A stretch of 64,000 nucleotides of DNA from Pedobacter psychrotolerans (GCF_004340665.1 NZ_SLWO01000008.1:1-64000), one strand, 5' to 3'. Counted from the stretch's first letter, positions 50,239-59,974 are shown. Numbers and translations: made by a program. The notes: generated by a model not told the origin, from the letters alone.

Positions 50239-50946
50239 ATGAGCATTTCAGTAAAAAATCTTTCCAAACATTACGATCAGCAAAAGGCTGTCGATTCAAT
50301 TAGTTTTGAAGCACTTCCTGGGAGAATTTTAGGGTTTCTAGGTCCAAATGGTGCTGGGAAATCTACTACTATGCGCATGTTAACTGGTTATCTGATGCCA
50401 ACATCTGGTATTGCCGAGGTTTCAAATCAAAATATTATCAGTCAATCTATTGAAGCCAAAAAACACATCGGTTATTTGCCAGAAAATACACCACTCTATA
50501 CTGAAATGTATGTTAAGGAGTTTCTAAGTTTTGTTGGTGAGACTTATAAATTAAATAACATCGCAAGTCGGGTTGATGAAGTGATCAAACTGGTAGGTTT
50601 AACACCAGAGCAACATAAAAAAATAAGTATGCTATCTAAAGGTTATCGCCAAAGGGTAGGGTTGGCACAAGCCATTATTCATAATCCTGATGTGTTAATC
50701 CTAGATGAGCCTACTTCTGGGCTTGATCCTAACCAATTGGTAGATATTCGTGCTTTAATTAAGGAATTGGGAAAAAATAAAACCGTGATTATTTCTACGC
50801 ACATTATGCAAGAGGTTGAAGCCATTTGTGATGACATCATCATCATCAATAAAGGTAAAATTGTAGCCAATGATTCTCTTGAAGGAATTAAAAAAGCATA
50901 TCATCAAGACTCATTGGAAGAAATTTTTAGAAAACTCACTGCCTGA
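50239..50946 (+). CDS. gldA: ABC transporter ATP-binding protein, GldA-like
   Basis: A 235-residue ATPase. Walker A GPNGAGKSTTMRM, signature LSKGYRQRVGLAQAI, Walker B VLILDEPTSGLD and the H-loop STHIM are intact. The protein resembles GldA, which with GldF and GldG forms the ABC transporter tied to gliding motility. The gldF-gldG pair is 0.9 kb downstream, with a beta-barrel gene between. Many Bacteroidetes that do not glide keep these genes, so motility is not implied. Confidence 0.8.
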   Translation: MSISVKNLSKHYDQQKAVDSISFEALPGRILGFLGPNGAGKSTTMRMLTGYLMPTSGIAEVSNQNIISQSIEAKKHIGYLPENTPLYTEMYVKEFLSFVGETYKLNNIASRVDEVIKLVGLTPEQHKKISMLSKGYRQRVGLAQAIIHNPDVLILDEPTSGLDPNQLVDIRALIKELGKNKTVIISTHIMQEVEAICDDIIIINKGKIVANDSLEGIKKAYHQDSLEEIFRKLTA

Positions 50947-51037
50947 TTCAGATTTAAGTTAATTTATATATTTATTAATCCATTATTAATCTGTCGTTTA
51001 AGTTTTTTTCATAACTTTCTTTCCTCTAAAATAACTT

Positions 51038-51742
51038 ATGAAAAAGCTCTTCACTACACTATCTATCCTGCTAACGTCTGTTTTTGCATTCTCACAAACC
51101 AGTCAGGTTAAATTCGGCATCAAGGCTGGCATTACTTTTCCAACTATAGCTGTTGCTAATGAAGGAGCATCTGTTTACGCTGGGCCTGAACCCTCAGATT
51201 ACGCTAATAGCACTTCTTTCTATTTAGGTGGCACAGTAGATTTTCCATTATCAAAAGTATTTTCCTTACAACCTGGTTTAAGTTTAATTGGTAAGGGTGC
51301 TAAAGCGAAGTATTATAATTCAAATTTTGAACCTGGATCAAACTTGTTCATTTTTCAGGGTTCTTATAAACTGAATACGATGTATGCGGAAATTCCTGTA
51401 AATGCAATTTTAAATTTTAATCTTGGTAGCGGAAAAATCTTTTTTGGCGGTGGTCCATATTACGGATTTGCAATTAGTGGTAAAATTAAGAGAGAAGGTA
51501 CAGCCACAAGAAGCGACAATACCGTGGACGACTCGGGGGAGCGTAATGTTAAGTTTGGCAGTGATGGGGATTTTAAAATAGGAGATTTTGGGCTGAACTT
51601 TTTAGCAGGTTATCAATTAAAAAATGGATTTAATATTCATGCGGGTTATGGCCTGGGTTTAACAACAATAACTGGCGAAAATATCAGGTTTTACCAAGAA
51701 AAAAACAGGATTTTATCAGTCGGTGTTGGCTTCTCATTTTAA
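51038..51742 (+). CDS. Outer-membrane beta-barrel protein, PorT-like
   Basis: A 234-residue exported protein: signal peptide (about 1-19, cleavage FAFSQT), then alternating strand pattern typical of an 8-stranded barrel (VKFGIKAGITFPTIAVAN, FFGGGPYYGFAISG, LNFLAGYQLKNGFNIHAGYG) ending in an aromatic C-terminus (GVGFSF). It resembles the PorT/OMP_b-brl_2 family of the Bacteroidetes outer membrane. It sits between gldA and gldF in the same direction. Confidence 0.8.
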   Translation: MKKLFTTLSILLTSVFAFSQTSQVKFGIKAGITFPTIAVANEGASVYAGPEPSDYANSTSFYLGGTVDFPLSKVFSLQPGLSLIGKGAKAKYYNSNFEPGSNLFIFQGSYKLNTMYAEIPVNAILNFNLGSGKIFFGGGPYYGFAISGKIKREGTATRSDNTVDDSGERNVKFGSDGDFKIGDFGLNFLAGYQLKNGFNIHAGYGLGLTTITGENIRFYQEKNRILSVGVGFSF

Positions 51743-51864
51743 GAAGTACAAATAAATGTTATCGGTTAACAATGACACCTACAGTAAAGTTCTTTAACAC
51801 GATTACCAACTTCGCTTCATTAATATGCCCGAATATTTAATTAACTTCGGCGTTTTAAAGTGGT

Positions 51865-52590
51865 ATGTACGCAGTTTTTAAACGCGAGTTATTCAGTTTC
51901 TTAAGTTCAATGGTGGCTTATATCACCATTGGCATTTTCTTGCTTATTTCAGGGCTGCTACTTTGGTTTTTTCCTGACACTTCGATTTTAGATTATGGCT
52001 ATGCAGAAATGGGTGGTTTCTTTAGTTTGGCACCTTATTTATTCATGTTTTTAATTCCTGCCATTACCATGAGGTCTTTTGCCGAAGAACGAAGGGAAGG
52101 AACTTACGAACTGCTGATCACCAAGCCCATTACAGTTTCTCAAATTATTGTCGCAAAGTTTTTAGCCAGCCTGGTGTTGGTGTTTTTCTCTTTAATTCCA
52201 ACATTTGTTTATTGTTATTCCATTTCAAAACTAGGTTTTCCTGAAGGGAATATTGATTCAGGAGCAGTAATCGGTTCCTATATTGGCTTGTTTTTTCTTG
52301 GAGCAGCTTTCACAGCGATGGGGATCTTTGCTTCTGCATTAACCAAAAACCAGGTGATTGCTTTCGTTATTTGTGCGGCTTTATGTGCCTTTGCTTTTTT
52401 AGGTTTTGATTACACCAGTCAGTTGCCTTTTTTGCAAAATTTCCAAAACAGTATTTTAAGCTTCGGAATTAATCAACATTATGCCTCAATAAGTAGGGGC
52501 GTACTGGATACCCGGGATTTAATCTACTTCATTACCCTAACAGTGCTTTTTTTAGTGTTCACTAAAGTAACGATAGGAGGGAAACGCTAA
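51865..52590 (+). CDS. gldF: ABC transporter permease GldF
   Basis: A 241-residue inner-membrane permease with six TM helices (first about 11-33; MFLIPAITMRSFAEERREGTYELLITKPI is the family loop). It overlaps gldG by one base (TAATG). With GldA and GldG it forms the gliding-motility ABC transporter. Confidence 0.85.
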   Translation: MYAVFKRELFSFLSSMVAYITIGIFLLISGLLLWFFPDTSILDYGYAEMGGFFSLAPYLFMFLIPAITMRSFAEERREGTYELLITKPITVSQIIVAKFLASLVLVFFSLIPTFVYCYSISKLGFPEGNIDSGAVIGSYIGLFFLGAAFTAMGIFASALTKNQVIAFVICAALCAFAFLGFDYTSQLPFLQNFQNSILSFGINQHYASISRGVLDTRDLIYFITLTVLFLVFTKVTIGGKR

Positions 52591-54275
52591 TGAAGAAATG
52601 GAACAAATTGCTGAATTTATTATTGGTATTGGTCATTATTGTGGCAGTTAACATGATTGGTCAATATGTTTTTTACCGTTTTGACTTTACTGCTGATAAA
52701 CGTTTTACTTTAAGCGATAAAACAAAAACTATTCTGACTAAAAATAAAAAGCCCATTATGGTCACTGTCTTCTTAGATGGTGAGCTACCGCCTGCTTTTA
52801 AGCGCCTTCAGGCTGCGGTAAATGATATCTTATCAGATTACAAAGCTTACTCAAATGCAGATTTAAAAATTGTTTTTGTAGATCCGCTGGCTGGACTGAA
52901 TCAGTCAGATCAGGATACGGTGATCAATAATTTATATGAAAGGGGCATTGAGGCCACTAACTTAAGTGTTAAAACTGATGCAGGGCTCACACAGAAATTG
53001 GTGTATCCCATGGCCATGATCGAAACTGATAATAAGGAGTTTCCGGTTAAGCTTTTTCAGAATTTAGATACACGTGGCAGTTATGAAGATAATATTAACC
53101 GGGCAATTGAAAATCTGGAATATGTTTTCACTGCAAGTTTAAAAAAGGTGATTGATGGAAGAAATCCACGGATAGGATTTACAGAATCAAACGGAGAACT
53201 GAATGATTTACAGGTTGGAGATGCTATCCGATCACTTTCCAGTAGCTATGAGGTTGGGCGTGTGGATTTAAATACGATTGATAAGGCAGGGCTGGATAAG
53301 TTGAACATGATGATTATTGCTAAGCCGACCAAGCCATTTTCGGAAATGGAAAAATACAAAATCAATTACTTTGTAATGAATGGTGGCCGTGTTCTCTGGA
53401 GTATTGATCAGGTAAAAGCGGAGCTGGATAGTTTGAGGCAACAAAGTGGGCAAATGGCCACCAATAGCAACCTAAACCTTGATGACATGCTTTTTATGTA
53501 TGGCGCAAGAATTAATTATAACCTGATTGCCGATCCGGCAAATTGTGCAGAAATTCCTGTTTCAACAGGATTGGTAGGTGGACAAAGCCAAATGAATCTG
53601 CTGCCATGGATTTACTATCCCATTTTACTTCCGGATACAAGCCAGAGCGTAGTTAAAAAGTTAGATGGTGTAAAGGCTGAGTTTCCAAGCACTGTGGATA
53701 GTATTGGTGTTAAAGGATTAAAAAAAACCTTCATTCTGAATACTTCTCCCTTTAATAAGGTTTACACTACACCCAAACCGTTTAGCTTGCAAATGATCGG
53801 CGAGCAATTAGACCCAAGGGCATTTCAAAGTGTGCCACAGCATGTAAGTTTAATGATGGAAGGAAGTTTTCCGTCTGTATTTGCAGGAAGGCCATTGCCA
53901 ACCGGAATCTCAGCACCATTTACGCTGGATTCAAAAAGTAGACTAACAAAGATGATCGTTATCGGTGATGGTGATATTTTTAGAAATCAGGTATCAGAAA
54001 GAGATCATTCACCATTTCCTTTAGGTTTTGATCGATTCAGTCAAAGGACTTATGGCAACAAGGCTTTACTATTAAATATTGTCGATTATTTTACTGATGA
54101 AGACAACCTGATCGTTCTAAGAAATAAGGAAGTAAAAATAAGGTTACTTGATAAATCTAAAATAAAGCTTGAAAAAGCCAAGTGGCAGTTTATAAATATT
54201 GCAGTTCCTTTGTTATTGTTAATATTCTTTGCGATTTTTCAACATTATTACCGCAAATACAAGTACGCTAAATAA
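52590..54275 (+). CDS. gldG: Gliding motility-associated ABC component GldG
   Basis: A 561-residue protein with N- and C-terminal TM helices (about 7-24 and 534-553) around a large extracytoplasmic domain: FDFTADKRFTLSDKTKTIL, MVTVFLDGELPPAFKRLQAA and MIVIGDGDIFRNQVSERDHS. This is the GldG/auxiliary ABC-permease pattern. It starts at the gldF stop and ends 33 bp before the dnaN ATG. Confidence 0.85.
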   Translation: MKKWNKLLNLLLVLVIIVAVNMIGQYVFYRFDFTADKRFTLSDKTKTILTKNKKPIMVTVFLDGELPPAFKRLQAAVNDILSDYKAYSNADLKIVFVDPLAGLNQSDQDTVINNLYERGIEATNLSVKTDAGLTQKLVYPMAMIETDNKEFPVKLFQNLDTRGSYEDNINRAIENLEYVFTASLKKVIDGRNPRIGFTESNGELNDLQVGDAIRSLSSSYEVGRVDLNTIDKAGLDKLNMMIIAKPTKPFSEMEKYKINYFVMNGGRVLWSIDQVKAELDSLRQQSGQMATNSNLNLDDMLFMYGARINYNLIADPANCAEIPVSTGLVGGQSQMNLLPWIYYPILLPDTSQSVVKKLDGVKAEFPSTVDSIGVKGLKKTFILNTSPFNKVYTTPKPFSLQMIGEQLDPRAFQSVPQHVSLMMEGSFPSVFAGRPLPTGISAPFTLDSKSRLTKMIVIGDGDIFRNQVSERDHSPFPLGFDRFSQRTYGNKALLLNIVDYFTDEDNLIVLRNKEVKIRLLDKSKIKLEKAKWQFINIAVPLLLLIFFAIFQHYYRKYKYAK

Positions 54276-54281
54276 TTTTTA

Positions 54282-54289
54282 TATTTTTG
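54282..54289 (+). promoter_or_regulatory. -7 box of dnaN
   Basis: TATTTTTG is a perfect TAnnTTTG match just after the gldG stop and 19 nt before the dnaN ATG at 54309. Confidence 0.5.
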
Positions 54290-54308
54290 AAGAAGACTAA
54301 ATGATATC

Positions 54309-55433
54309 ATGAGATTTATTGTATCCACATCAACTTTATTAAAACACCTACAAACTGTAAATGGTGCATCTAGCAGCAGTACAGTTTTACCTATACTAGA
54401 AAATTTTCTTTTCGAAATTAAAGAGGGAAACTTAACAATCTCAGCTACTGATTTACAAACCAGCATGACAACCTCATTAGCTGTGGAGTCAAAAGAAGAA
54501 GGTAAAGTGGCTGTTCCATCAAAAATTTTGTTAGATACCCTTAAAACATTACCAGATCAGCCCATTGCTTTCAATATCGATGACAGTACTTTCGCAATTG
54601 AAATTAGTGCTGGAGATGGTAAATATAAGTTAAGTGGTGAAAACGGTGATGATTTTCCTAAAATTCCGATTGTTGAAAATGCTTCTTCAGTGAATTTACC
54701 GGCATCTGTTTTAACTGAAGCCATTACCAAAACAATTTTTGCGGTTAGTAATGATGAGTTACGTCCGGCAATGACGGGTGTATTTTGTCAGCTATCTCCT
54801 CAGCACATTACTTTCGTAGCTACTGATGCCCATAAATTGGTTCGCTATCGCCGTATGGATAGCAAGGCTGATAAAGCGACATCATTTATTCTTCCTAAAA
54901 AAGCATTAACACTTTTAAAGGCTGCATTGCCATCAACAGATATTAATGTATCAGTAGATTATAACGCAACAAGCGCCTTTTTTAAGTTTGATAATATTAA
55001 TTTGGTGTGTCGTTTAATAGACGAACGCTATCCAGATTATGAAGCAGTAATTCCTCAGAATAATCCGAATAAACTGGTGATTGACAGAGGCTTGTTTTTA
55101 AACACCCTTCGCAGGGTAGTTATCTTTGCTAATAAAACCACGCATCAGGTAAGATTAAAAATTAACGGTAGCGAACTTAACATCTCTTCTGAAGATTTAG
55201 ATTTTGCTAACGAGGCGCATGAGCGTTTAAGTTGTCAATATGATGGTGAAGACCTAGAAATTGGTTTTAATGCTCGCTTTTTAATCGAAATGCTGACTAA
55301 TTTAAGTGGTGATGAAGTTACTTTAGAACTTTCAACGCCAAACAGGGCTGGTTTATTGATCCCTCAAACTAATGATGAAAACGAAGACGTGCTGATGTTA
55401 GTAATGCCAGTAATGCTAAACAATAGTTATTAA
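54309..55433 (+). CDS. dnaN: DNA polymerase III beta subunit (sliding clamp)
   Basis: A 374-residue ring-forming clamp that tethers DNA polymerase III. The three-domain fold opens MRFIVSTSTLLKHLQTVNG, contains PILENFLFEI and VFCQLSPQHITFVATDAHKL and ends with the clamp-specific LMLVMPVMLNNSY. It is preceded by gldF-gldG and is not near dnaA or the origin in this window. Confidence 0.97.
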   Translation: MRFIVSTSTLLKHLQTVNGASSSSTVLPILENFLFEIKEGNLTISATDLQTSMTTSLAVESKEEGKVAVPSKILLDTLKTLPDQPIAFNIDDSTFAIEISAGDGKYKLSGENGDDFPKIPIVENASSVNLPASVLTEAITKTIFAVSNDELRPAMTGVFCQLSPQHITFVATDAHKLVRYRRMDSKADKATSFILPKKALTLLKAALPSTDINVSVDYNATSAFFKFDNINLVCRLIDERYPDYEAVIPQNNPNKLVIDRGLFLNTLRRVVIFANKTTHQVRLKINGSELNISSEDLDFANEAHERLSCQYDGEDLEIGFNARFLIEMLTNLSGDEVTLELSTPNRAGLLIPQTNDENEDVLMLVMPVMLNNSY

Positions 55434-55458
55434 TCTACTAAAATATTAGTTTAATATA

Positions 55459-55492
55459 AAAATGGCTTGGTTTTTGACCAAGCCATTTTTGT
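55459..55492 (+). terminator. Terminator of dnaN
   Basis: A perfect 13-bp stem, aaaatggcttggt (55459-55471) with accaagccatttt (55477-55489), followed by T residues. Confidence 0.85.
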
Positions 55493-55513
55493 TTTATACC
55501 CAAACTAGCCGAT

Positions 55514-56191
55514 ATGAAAAGCCATTCTATTTTCTCCCTCTCCTTTATTCTTCTGGCATCTGTAATCTTTACTTCTTTTTATTCTTGTAAAAAAACAGAT
55601 CCAAATGTTGAGGTTAAAGGTGAATCAAAAGTGAAGTTAGTGAATGCAATTCAGGCAGATGCTGTTCAGGATATCTTTATTGATGATGAAAAGCTTTCAA
55701 ATGCAGCACTTGCTTTTTCAGAATCGACAGATTATTTGAAGCTGGTTTCCGGAAACAGGGATATCAAATTTATAGGCAATGATCAGGTTGAAACAAACGC
55801 TTCAATGAAATATACGCCATCGATTACCTACACGACCTTTTTAATCAGCGACCGTTCGGGAGCCAGGGAAATCTTATCTTATGAAGATAACTTAAGTAAT
55901 ACAGAGTCTGGCAAAGCCAAAATTAAATTCATCAACTTAACGCCATATTTTACAACAGGCATTAATGTGAGTGTGCAAGCCGGAACACTTTTCGTAAATG
56001 GATTACAGTATAAAGAGGCTTCAAGTTATTTTTCTGTAGACGCTGATTTAAACCTCAGATATAATGTATTGGGATCTGGAATCACTAAAACCATAGACAA
56101 TTCTAACTTTCAGGCAGGTAAAATTTATACCATTTGGTTCAGTGGCAATACAAGTGGAACTTTACAGGCGCATGTCATAGCAGATAATTAA
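55514..56191 (+). CDS. DUF4397 domain lipoprotein, first of a pair
   Basis: A 225-residue lipoprotein (lipobox FYSC, Cys25). Its mature part is a DUF4397 beta-sandwich: KVKLVNAIQADAVQDIFIDD, LKLVSGNRDIKF and IKFINLTPYFTTGINVSV. The tandem neighbour has the same architecture. DUF4397 proteins are extracytoplasmic Ig-like domains of unknown role. Confidence 0.8.
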   Translation: MKSHSIFSLSFILLASVIFTSFYSCKKTDPNVEVKGESKVKLVNAIQADAVQDIFIDDEKLSNAALAFSESTDYLKLVSGNRDIKFIGNDQVETNASMKYTPSITYTTFLISDRSGAREILSYEDNLSNTESGKAKIKFINLTPYFTTGINVSVQAGTLFVNGLQYKEASSYFSVDADLNLRYNVLGSGITKTIDNSNFQAGKIYTIWFSGNTSGTLQAHVIADN

Positions 56192-56249
56192 TTATCAGTT
56201 TTAATATGCTTTCTGTTATCTTTACGTTTTAATTGAGTTATACTTATTT

Positions 56250-56948
56250 ATGAAGAATAAATTGTTTCTATTTCCTAAATTGTTTCTTTTATCTATGGCG
56301 ACAATTTGCATCAGCGCTTGCATAAAAAATGATAATTTTATTAAAGGTGATGCAAAAATCAGGATATTTCAAGCTTCTGTATTAGATACTACTCAGAATT
56401 TTTTCCTTAATGGCAGGCAATTGGGGTCTTCCACCACTTATGGAACCAACAGCAGTTATATTGTAGAACCGGGAGATTCGTCTTATAAAATTAGCTCAAG
56501 AATTTTAACTTCGACATCTGATCTTGCTAGTCTTGATAATCAGCGTTTAGTTATTGGTAAAAATTATTCAGTATTTCTTACTAAAGCATCTGCTTCAGCG
56601 CCATCAAGCCTGCTGTTTATGGAAGATGATGTTAAAATAGGTACCGATAGTACAAAACTGATATTTTTAAATCTAGGTTATACACTGGGTTCGCCAGTTT
56701 TGGTAACAGATACCGGTAAAGCTTTTTCGCCATTTAATATGGCTTATGGTGAAAAATTTACCCGCAAAATTAAATTAAATAAATCAACCAAGATTTCTTT
56801 CACTATCACGAGTATAACCCCTACAAACCCTAAGCCTGTTGTCGCAGTACTAGATTCGCCTACGTTATTAAATGGAAAAGTTTATACCGTATTAATCGAT
56901 GGTTCGAAGGTAGGTGATTTACAAACGCGTTTAGTTACAGGCAACTAA
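56250..56948 (+). CDS. DUF4397-like lipoprotein, second of a pair
   Basis: A 232-residue lipoprotein (lipobox ISAC, Cys24). Sequences AKIRIFQASVLDTTQNFFLN and IVEPGDSSYKISSRILTSTS align in pattern with the preceding gene (KVKLVNAIQADAVQDIFID). It is a diverged tandem paralogue, 58 bp downstream in the same orientation and probably co-transcribed. Confidence 0.75.
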   Translation: MKNKLFLFPKLFLLSMATICISACIKNDNFIKGDAKIRIFQASVLDTTQNFFLNGRQLGSSTTYGTNSSYIVEPGDSSYKISSRILTSTSDLASLDNQRLVIGKNYSVFLTKASASAPSSLLFMEDDVKIGTDSTKLIFLNLGYTLGSPVLVTDTGKAFSPFNMAYGEKFTRKIKLNKSTKISFTITSITPTNPKPVVAVLDSPTLLNGKVYTVLIDGSKVGDLQTRLVTGN

Positions 56949-56992
56949 TAAATTTAAATTCAGTTATCGCTCATTAATCATTTTCATATTCA

Positions 56993-57000
56993 TACTTTTG
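56993..57000 (+). promoter_or_regulatory. -7 box of the DedA gene
   Basis: TACTTTTG is a perfect TAnnTTTG match, 16 nt before the TTG start at 57017; it supports that start. Confidence 0.45.
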
Positions 57001-57016
57001 CCCAAAATTAGATATA

Positions 57017-57700
57017 TTGGACTTACTACATCAACTTCTGGATTTCATACTTCATATTGACGTTCACTTAGCACAAATCGTTAACGATTATCAAACCTGG
57101 ACTTACTTAATTTTATTTCTGATTATTTTTGCGGAAACAGGTTTAGTCGTTTTACCATTTCTACCCGGCGATTCCTTGCTTTTTGCAATGGGTGCCTTAA
57201 TTGCGGGAGAACATGAAACAGGACTAAACATTTGGTTGATGCTGTTGATATTAATTGTTGCTGCAATTTTAGGAAATACAGTAAACTTTAAACTTGGAAG
57301 TGTATTAGGAGCTGGAGTCTTTAAGGAAAAGAATAAAATCCTTAAATTAAAGTATTACGAACAATCTCATGAGTTTTTTGAAAAACATGGTGGTAAGGCC
57401 ATTATTTTTAGTCGCTTTTTACCCATTTTCAGAACCATTGCACCCTTCGTAGCTGGGATTGCTAAAATGCCATTTGGCCGGTTTACCTATTTTAACATCA
57501 TTGGTGGTGTAGCATGGATTGTAGCCTTACTTTTGGGCGGCTATGTGTTGGGACAAATTCCAATCATTAAAAATAATTTTGAACTGGTTATTGTGTTTAT
57601 TGCAGTAGTAACCTTCGTTCCGGCAATATGGGCTGCTGTTAAAAGTAGGCTTGAGCCAAAGAAAATTGAAGAGATTATCGAAGGAGACGATAAAAAATAA
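57017..57700 (+). CDS. DedA-family (VTT/SNARE-associated) membrane protein
   Basis: A 227-residue integral membrane protein starting at TTG 57017, which gives DLLHQLLDFILHIDVHLAQI, the family's usual N-terminus. Motifs: FAETGLVVLPFLPGDSLLFA, the polar FSRFLPIFRTIAPFVAGI and FGRFTYFNIIGGVAWI, characteristic of DedA proteins, proposed flippases for undecaprenyl phosphate or phospholipids. Confidence 0.9.
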   Translation: MDLLHQLLDFILHIDVHLAQIVNDYQTWTYLILFLIIFAETGLVVLPFLPGDSLLFAMGALIAGEHETGLNIWLMLLILIVAAILGNTVNFKLGSVLGAGVFKEKNKILKLKYYEQSHEFFEKHGGKAIIFSRFLPIFRTIAPFVAGIAKMPFGRFTYFNIIGGVAWIVALLLGGYVLGQIPIIKNNFELVIVFIAVVTFVPAIWAAVKSRLEPKKIEEIIEGDDKK

Positions 57701-57707
57701 ATTAAAA

Positions 57708-57744
57708 AACAGAAGCGGCGATAGTTATTTTCGCCGCTTCTGTT
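57708..57744. terminator. Bidirectional terminator between the DedA and phospholipase C-like genes
   Basis: Perfect 14-bp stem aacagaagcggcga (57708-57721) with tcgccgcttctgtt (57731-57744), between convergent genes. Confidence 0.85.
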
Positions 57745-57749
57745 TAATA

Positions 57750-58706
57750 TTAAATCTCTCTCCCAATAATTACACCTTGCTGATATTTCCTTTCTGCATC
57801 TGATTCCTCTTTTTTTATTTCTGGTTCAAGTTCAATCTTAATCAGATTCTTTAACTCAGGCTGGCCAGCATCCACCCACGCAGAAAACCAAAAGTTTCCG
57901 ATTTCCAATATGGCCGAACGCATCTGTTTTTCTACCATATGGTTCATTTGATCATGATAGGTTTTTGAATATAGACTAGAATACTGTTTTAAAACTACAT
58001 TGTTCCGCTCAGAAAAACTGTACTTTTTATCTGAAGGAAATGAAGCGTTAAGTTTTGCCTCAAATGTTAAAACAGTATCTACCAAACTGTGTGTATGCTT
58101 GATTATCTTCCAGGCTTCTTTCAATGGATTTTCAATATAGCTGGCTTTACCTACAATGAAATTATAGTTAGTCGAAAATAATTCAGGCAAGCGGCTTTCC
58201 CAAAAGGCATGGATTCCAACCTGATGAGTGAGTTGTCCATTATGATTGGAAGTGGTATGCAAAGGTACATGGGCATCACCGATGTAGTGACCCAAGTCTG
58301 CAGAGTATTTAAGGATTTTGATTGAATCTCTGGTTTTAAAAGCTTTAATTAAGCTATAATAGGTTCGCTGAATCTGCCAGGGAAGAATCCCATTTGCATG
58401 TAATGTCTTTGATCCGTATTTAGCCAATGCGTCGTTCCATTTTTCTGGAATGCTATCTACGCAAGGCTCATAGTTTTCTACATCAAGATAGTGCCTTGGC
58501 GCTTCCAGTGTATCGGCATACCTTCGCTTATCAGGATCTACGGCATGCTCGGTTATATATTTGATATTCTTTTTATAAAAACCAATCATGCCCGAAGGCA
58601 AAGTGAAAACTGCAAGGTTATTGATTCTTTGGTGTGCAAAGAAGCCCCAGGATGTACATAGAAAAAAAGGGATGATTAACGCCAGTATTATCGTTAATCT
58701 TTTCAT
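57750..58706 (-). CDS. Zinc-dependent phospholipase C / S1-P1 nuclease-like exported protein
   Basis: A 318-residue exported protein: signal peptide about 1-19, with the mature N-terminus at WGFFAHQRINNLAVFTLP, the Trp-start and His pattern of the PLC/P1 nuclease fold. Further metal-ligand segments are HAVDPDKRRYADTLEAPRHY, LGHYIGDAHVPLHTTSNHNG and HQVGIHAFWESRLPE. The ligand set suits three zinc ions. Whether it cuts phospholipid or nucleic acid cannot be told. Confidence 0.85.
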   Translation of the reverse strand: MKRLTIILALIIPFFLCTSWGFFAHQRINNLAVFTLPSGMIGFYKKNIKYITEHAVDPDKRRYADTLEAPRHYLDVENYEPCVDSIPEKWNDALAKYGSKTLHANGILPWQIQRTYYSLIKAFKTRDSIKILKYSADLGHYIGDAHVPLHTTSNHNGQLTHQVGIHAFWESRLPELFSTNYNFIVGKASYIENPLKEAWKIIKHTHSLVDTVLTFEAKLNASFPSDKKYSFSERNNVVLKQYSSLYSKTYHDQMNHMVEKQMRSAILEIGNFWFSAWVDAGQPELKNLIKIELEPEIKKEESDAERKYQQGVIIGREI

Positions 58707-58742
58707 AACCTAATATAAAAAAATATCGTTAATCATTTATTC

Positions 58743-59864
58743 TTAACTTAAATCAATTTCATTTCGATGGATATTGAAAATTTCTGACCCTATCTTATTT
58801 AATTTTTCGTTAAAGAGTTCAAATCCATTATCCATAACATAATTTCGTTCATTTTCAGTAATGGGGATCATCCATAAGATATTTACTTGACTATCTCGAT
58901 AATCTTCAAGTTCTATATCCGGTAAACTATTTAAATGCTTTACCAGTACTACCGATGTCATTTTGGTATTGCTAAGAATATTGAATGTAATGGTATGTCC
59001 ATTCCCAAACCAGGAGATTCTTTTCCATGGAATGCTCGCCTGGCCGCTAATCCAACTTCCAATAAGGTTAAGTTCTTCCTGAGACAAACCCGAATTTAGG
59101 AGTAGGCCCAATTCGATTCTGTTAATCTCGTTAGGATGTTCACTATACATTTCTACACCCGGCATAGGTAGTAGTGAAAGGCCCACGGTTACAAATACAT
59201 CCTTAACTTCCCCTTTCTTCAAGAATAAGCCTCGTGGTGGCCATTCATTGCCATCTATAGCAAAATATTGATCGCTATTGCCTAAATTATTTTCATACTG
59301 TTGAAGCAATTGAGGTTGAATAATTTGAAACGGATTAATTTCCTGATCCCACAATTGCCAGTATTCTTTTGCCTTTGCAATTCTTTCTAACAAAATATTA
59401 GAAGATTGAAGTTCCCAGCAATACTCTCCTTCTCCAACACAATCTCTGGCATAACCCGAAAAACCATTAATACCTGCCCATGATGGAATGATGGCTATAA
59501 CTTCTCCCTTTTCTAGTAAAGCTGCGGCGTCTCCTTCTTCAAACCAAACAATTTCTAAATCGTCTATCTTTAAAGGCATTTGTCCTTCCGGAAACTTGCA
59601 GTATGCTTTGCTTAACATTGGTGGAACGCCTTCCTCCATTTGTTTTAAATCTGCATCTATAGGAGCTTTATCCAGATTTCTGATCCAGCACGCTTTAACC
59701 CCGAAATCGGAATCTTCATCGCCCCACAAATAAAAATAAGCAACCTGATTATCCTGCTCCACAATAGCAGTAATCGGACAATTCGGACTTCTCAATTCTA
59801 AAAGTACTTCTGGCTCTTCTCTTTTTGGAGAATCAGAGCCGAATATTTTTTTTAAAAAACTCAT
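58743..59864 (-). CDS. SUFU (suppressor of fused)-domain protein
   Basis: A 373-residue acidic cytoplasmic protein. Residues about 200-373 have the SUFU-type pattern (VFVTVGLSLLPMPGVEMYSE, NRIELGLLLNSGLS and a C-terminal LVKHLNSLPDIE). Residues 1-190 (WFEEGDAAALLEKGEVIAII, GFSGYARDCVGEGEYCWELQ) form a second domain common in bacterial SUFU proteins. SUFU-type proteins occur as immunity factors of polymorphic toxins, but no toxin gene is adjacent here. Confidence 0.6.
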   Translation of the reverse strand: MSFLKKIFGSDSPKREEPEVLLELRSPNCPITAIVEQDNQVAYFYLWGDEDSDFGVKACWIRNLDKAPIDADLKQMEEGVPPMLSKAYCKFPEGQMPLKIDDLEIVWFEEGDAAALLEKGEVIAIIPSWAGINGFSGYARDCVGEGEYCWELQSSNILLERIAKAKEYWQLWDQEINPFQIIQPQLLQQYENNLGNSDQYFAIDGNEWPPRGLFLKKGEVKDVFVTVGLSLLPMPGVEMYSEHPNEINRIELGLLLNSGLSQEELNLIGSWISGQASIPWKRISWFGNGHTITFNILSNTKMTSVVLVKHLNSLPDIELEDYRDSQVNILWMIPITENERNYVMDNGFELFNEKLNKIGSEIFNIHRNEIDLS

Positions 59865-59974
59865 TTGATCATCTTAATTTTTAACATTTCAAATAAACCA
59901 GTTTAAAAGCACAATAATCAAAGCGATTAAGGTTAAAGCTAAATCTTTTCACGATATGCATCAACTGTTCTGAT

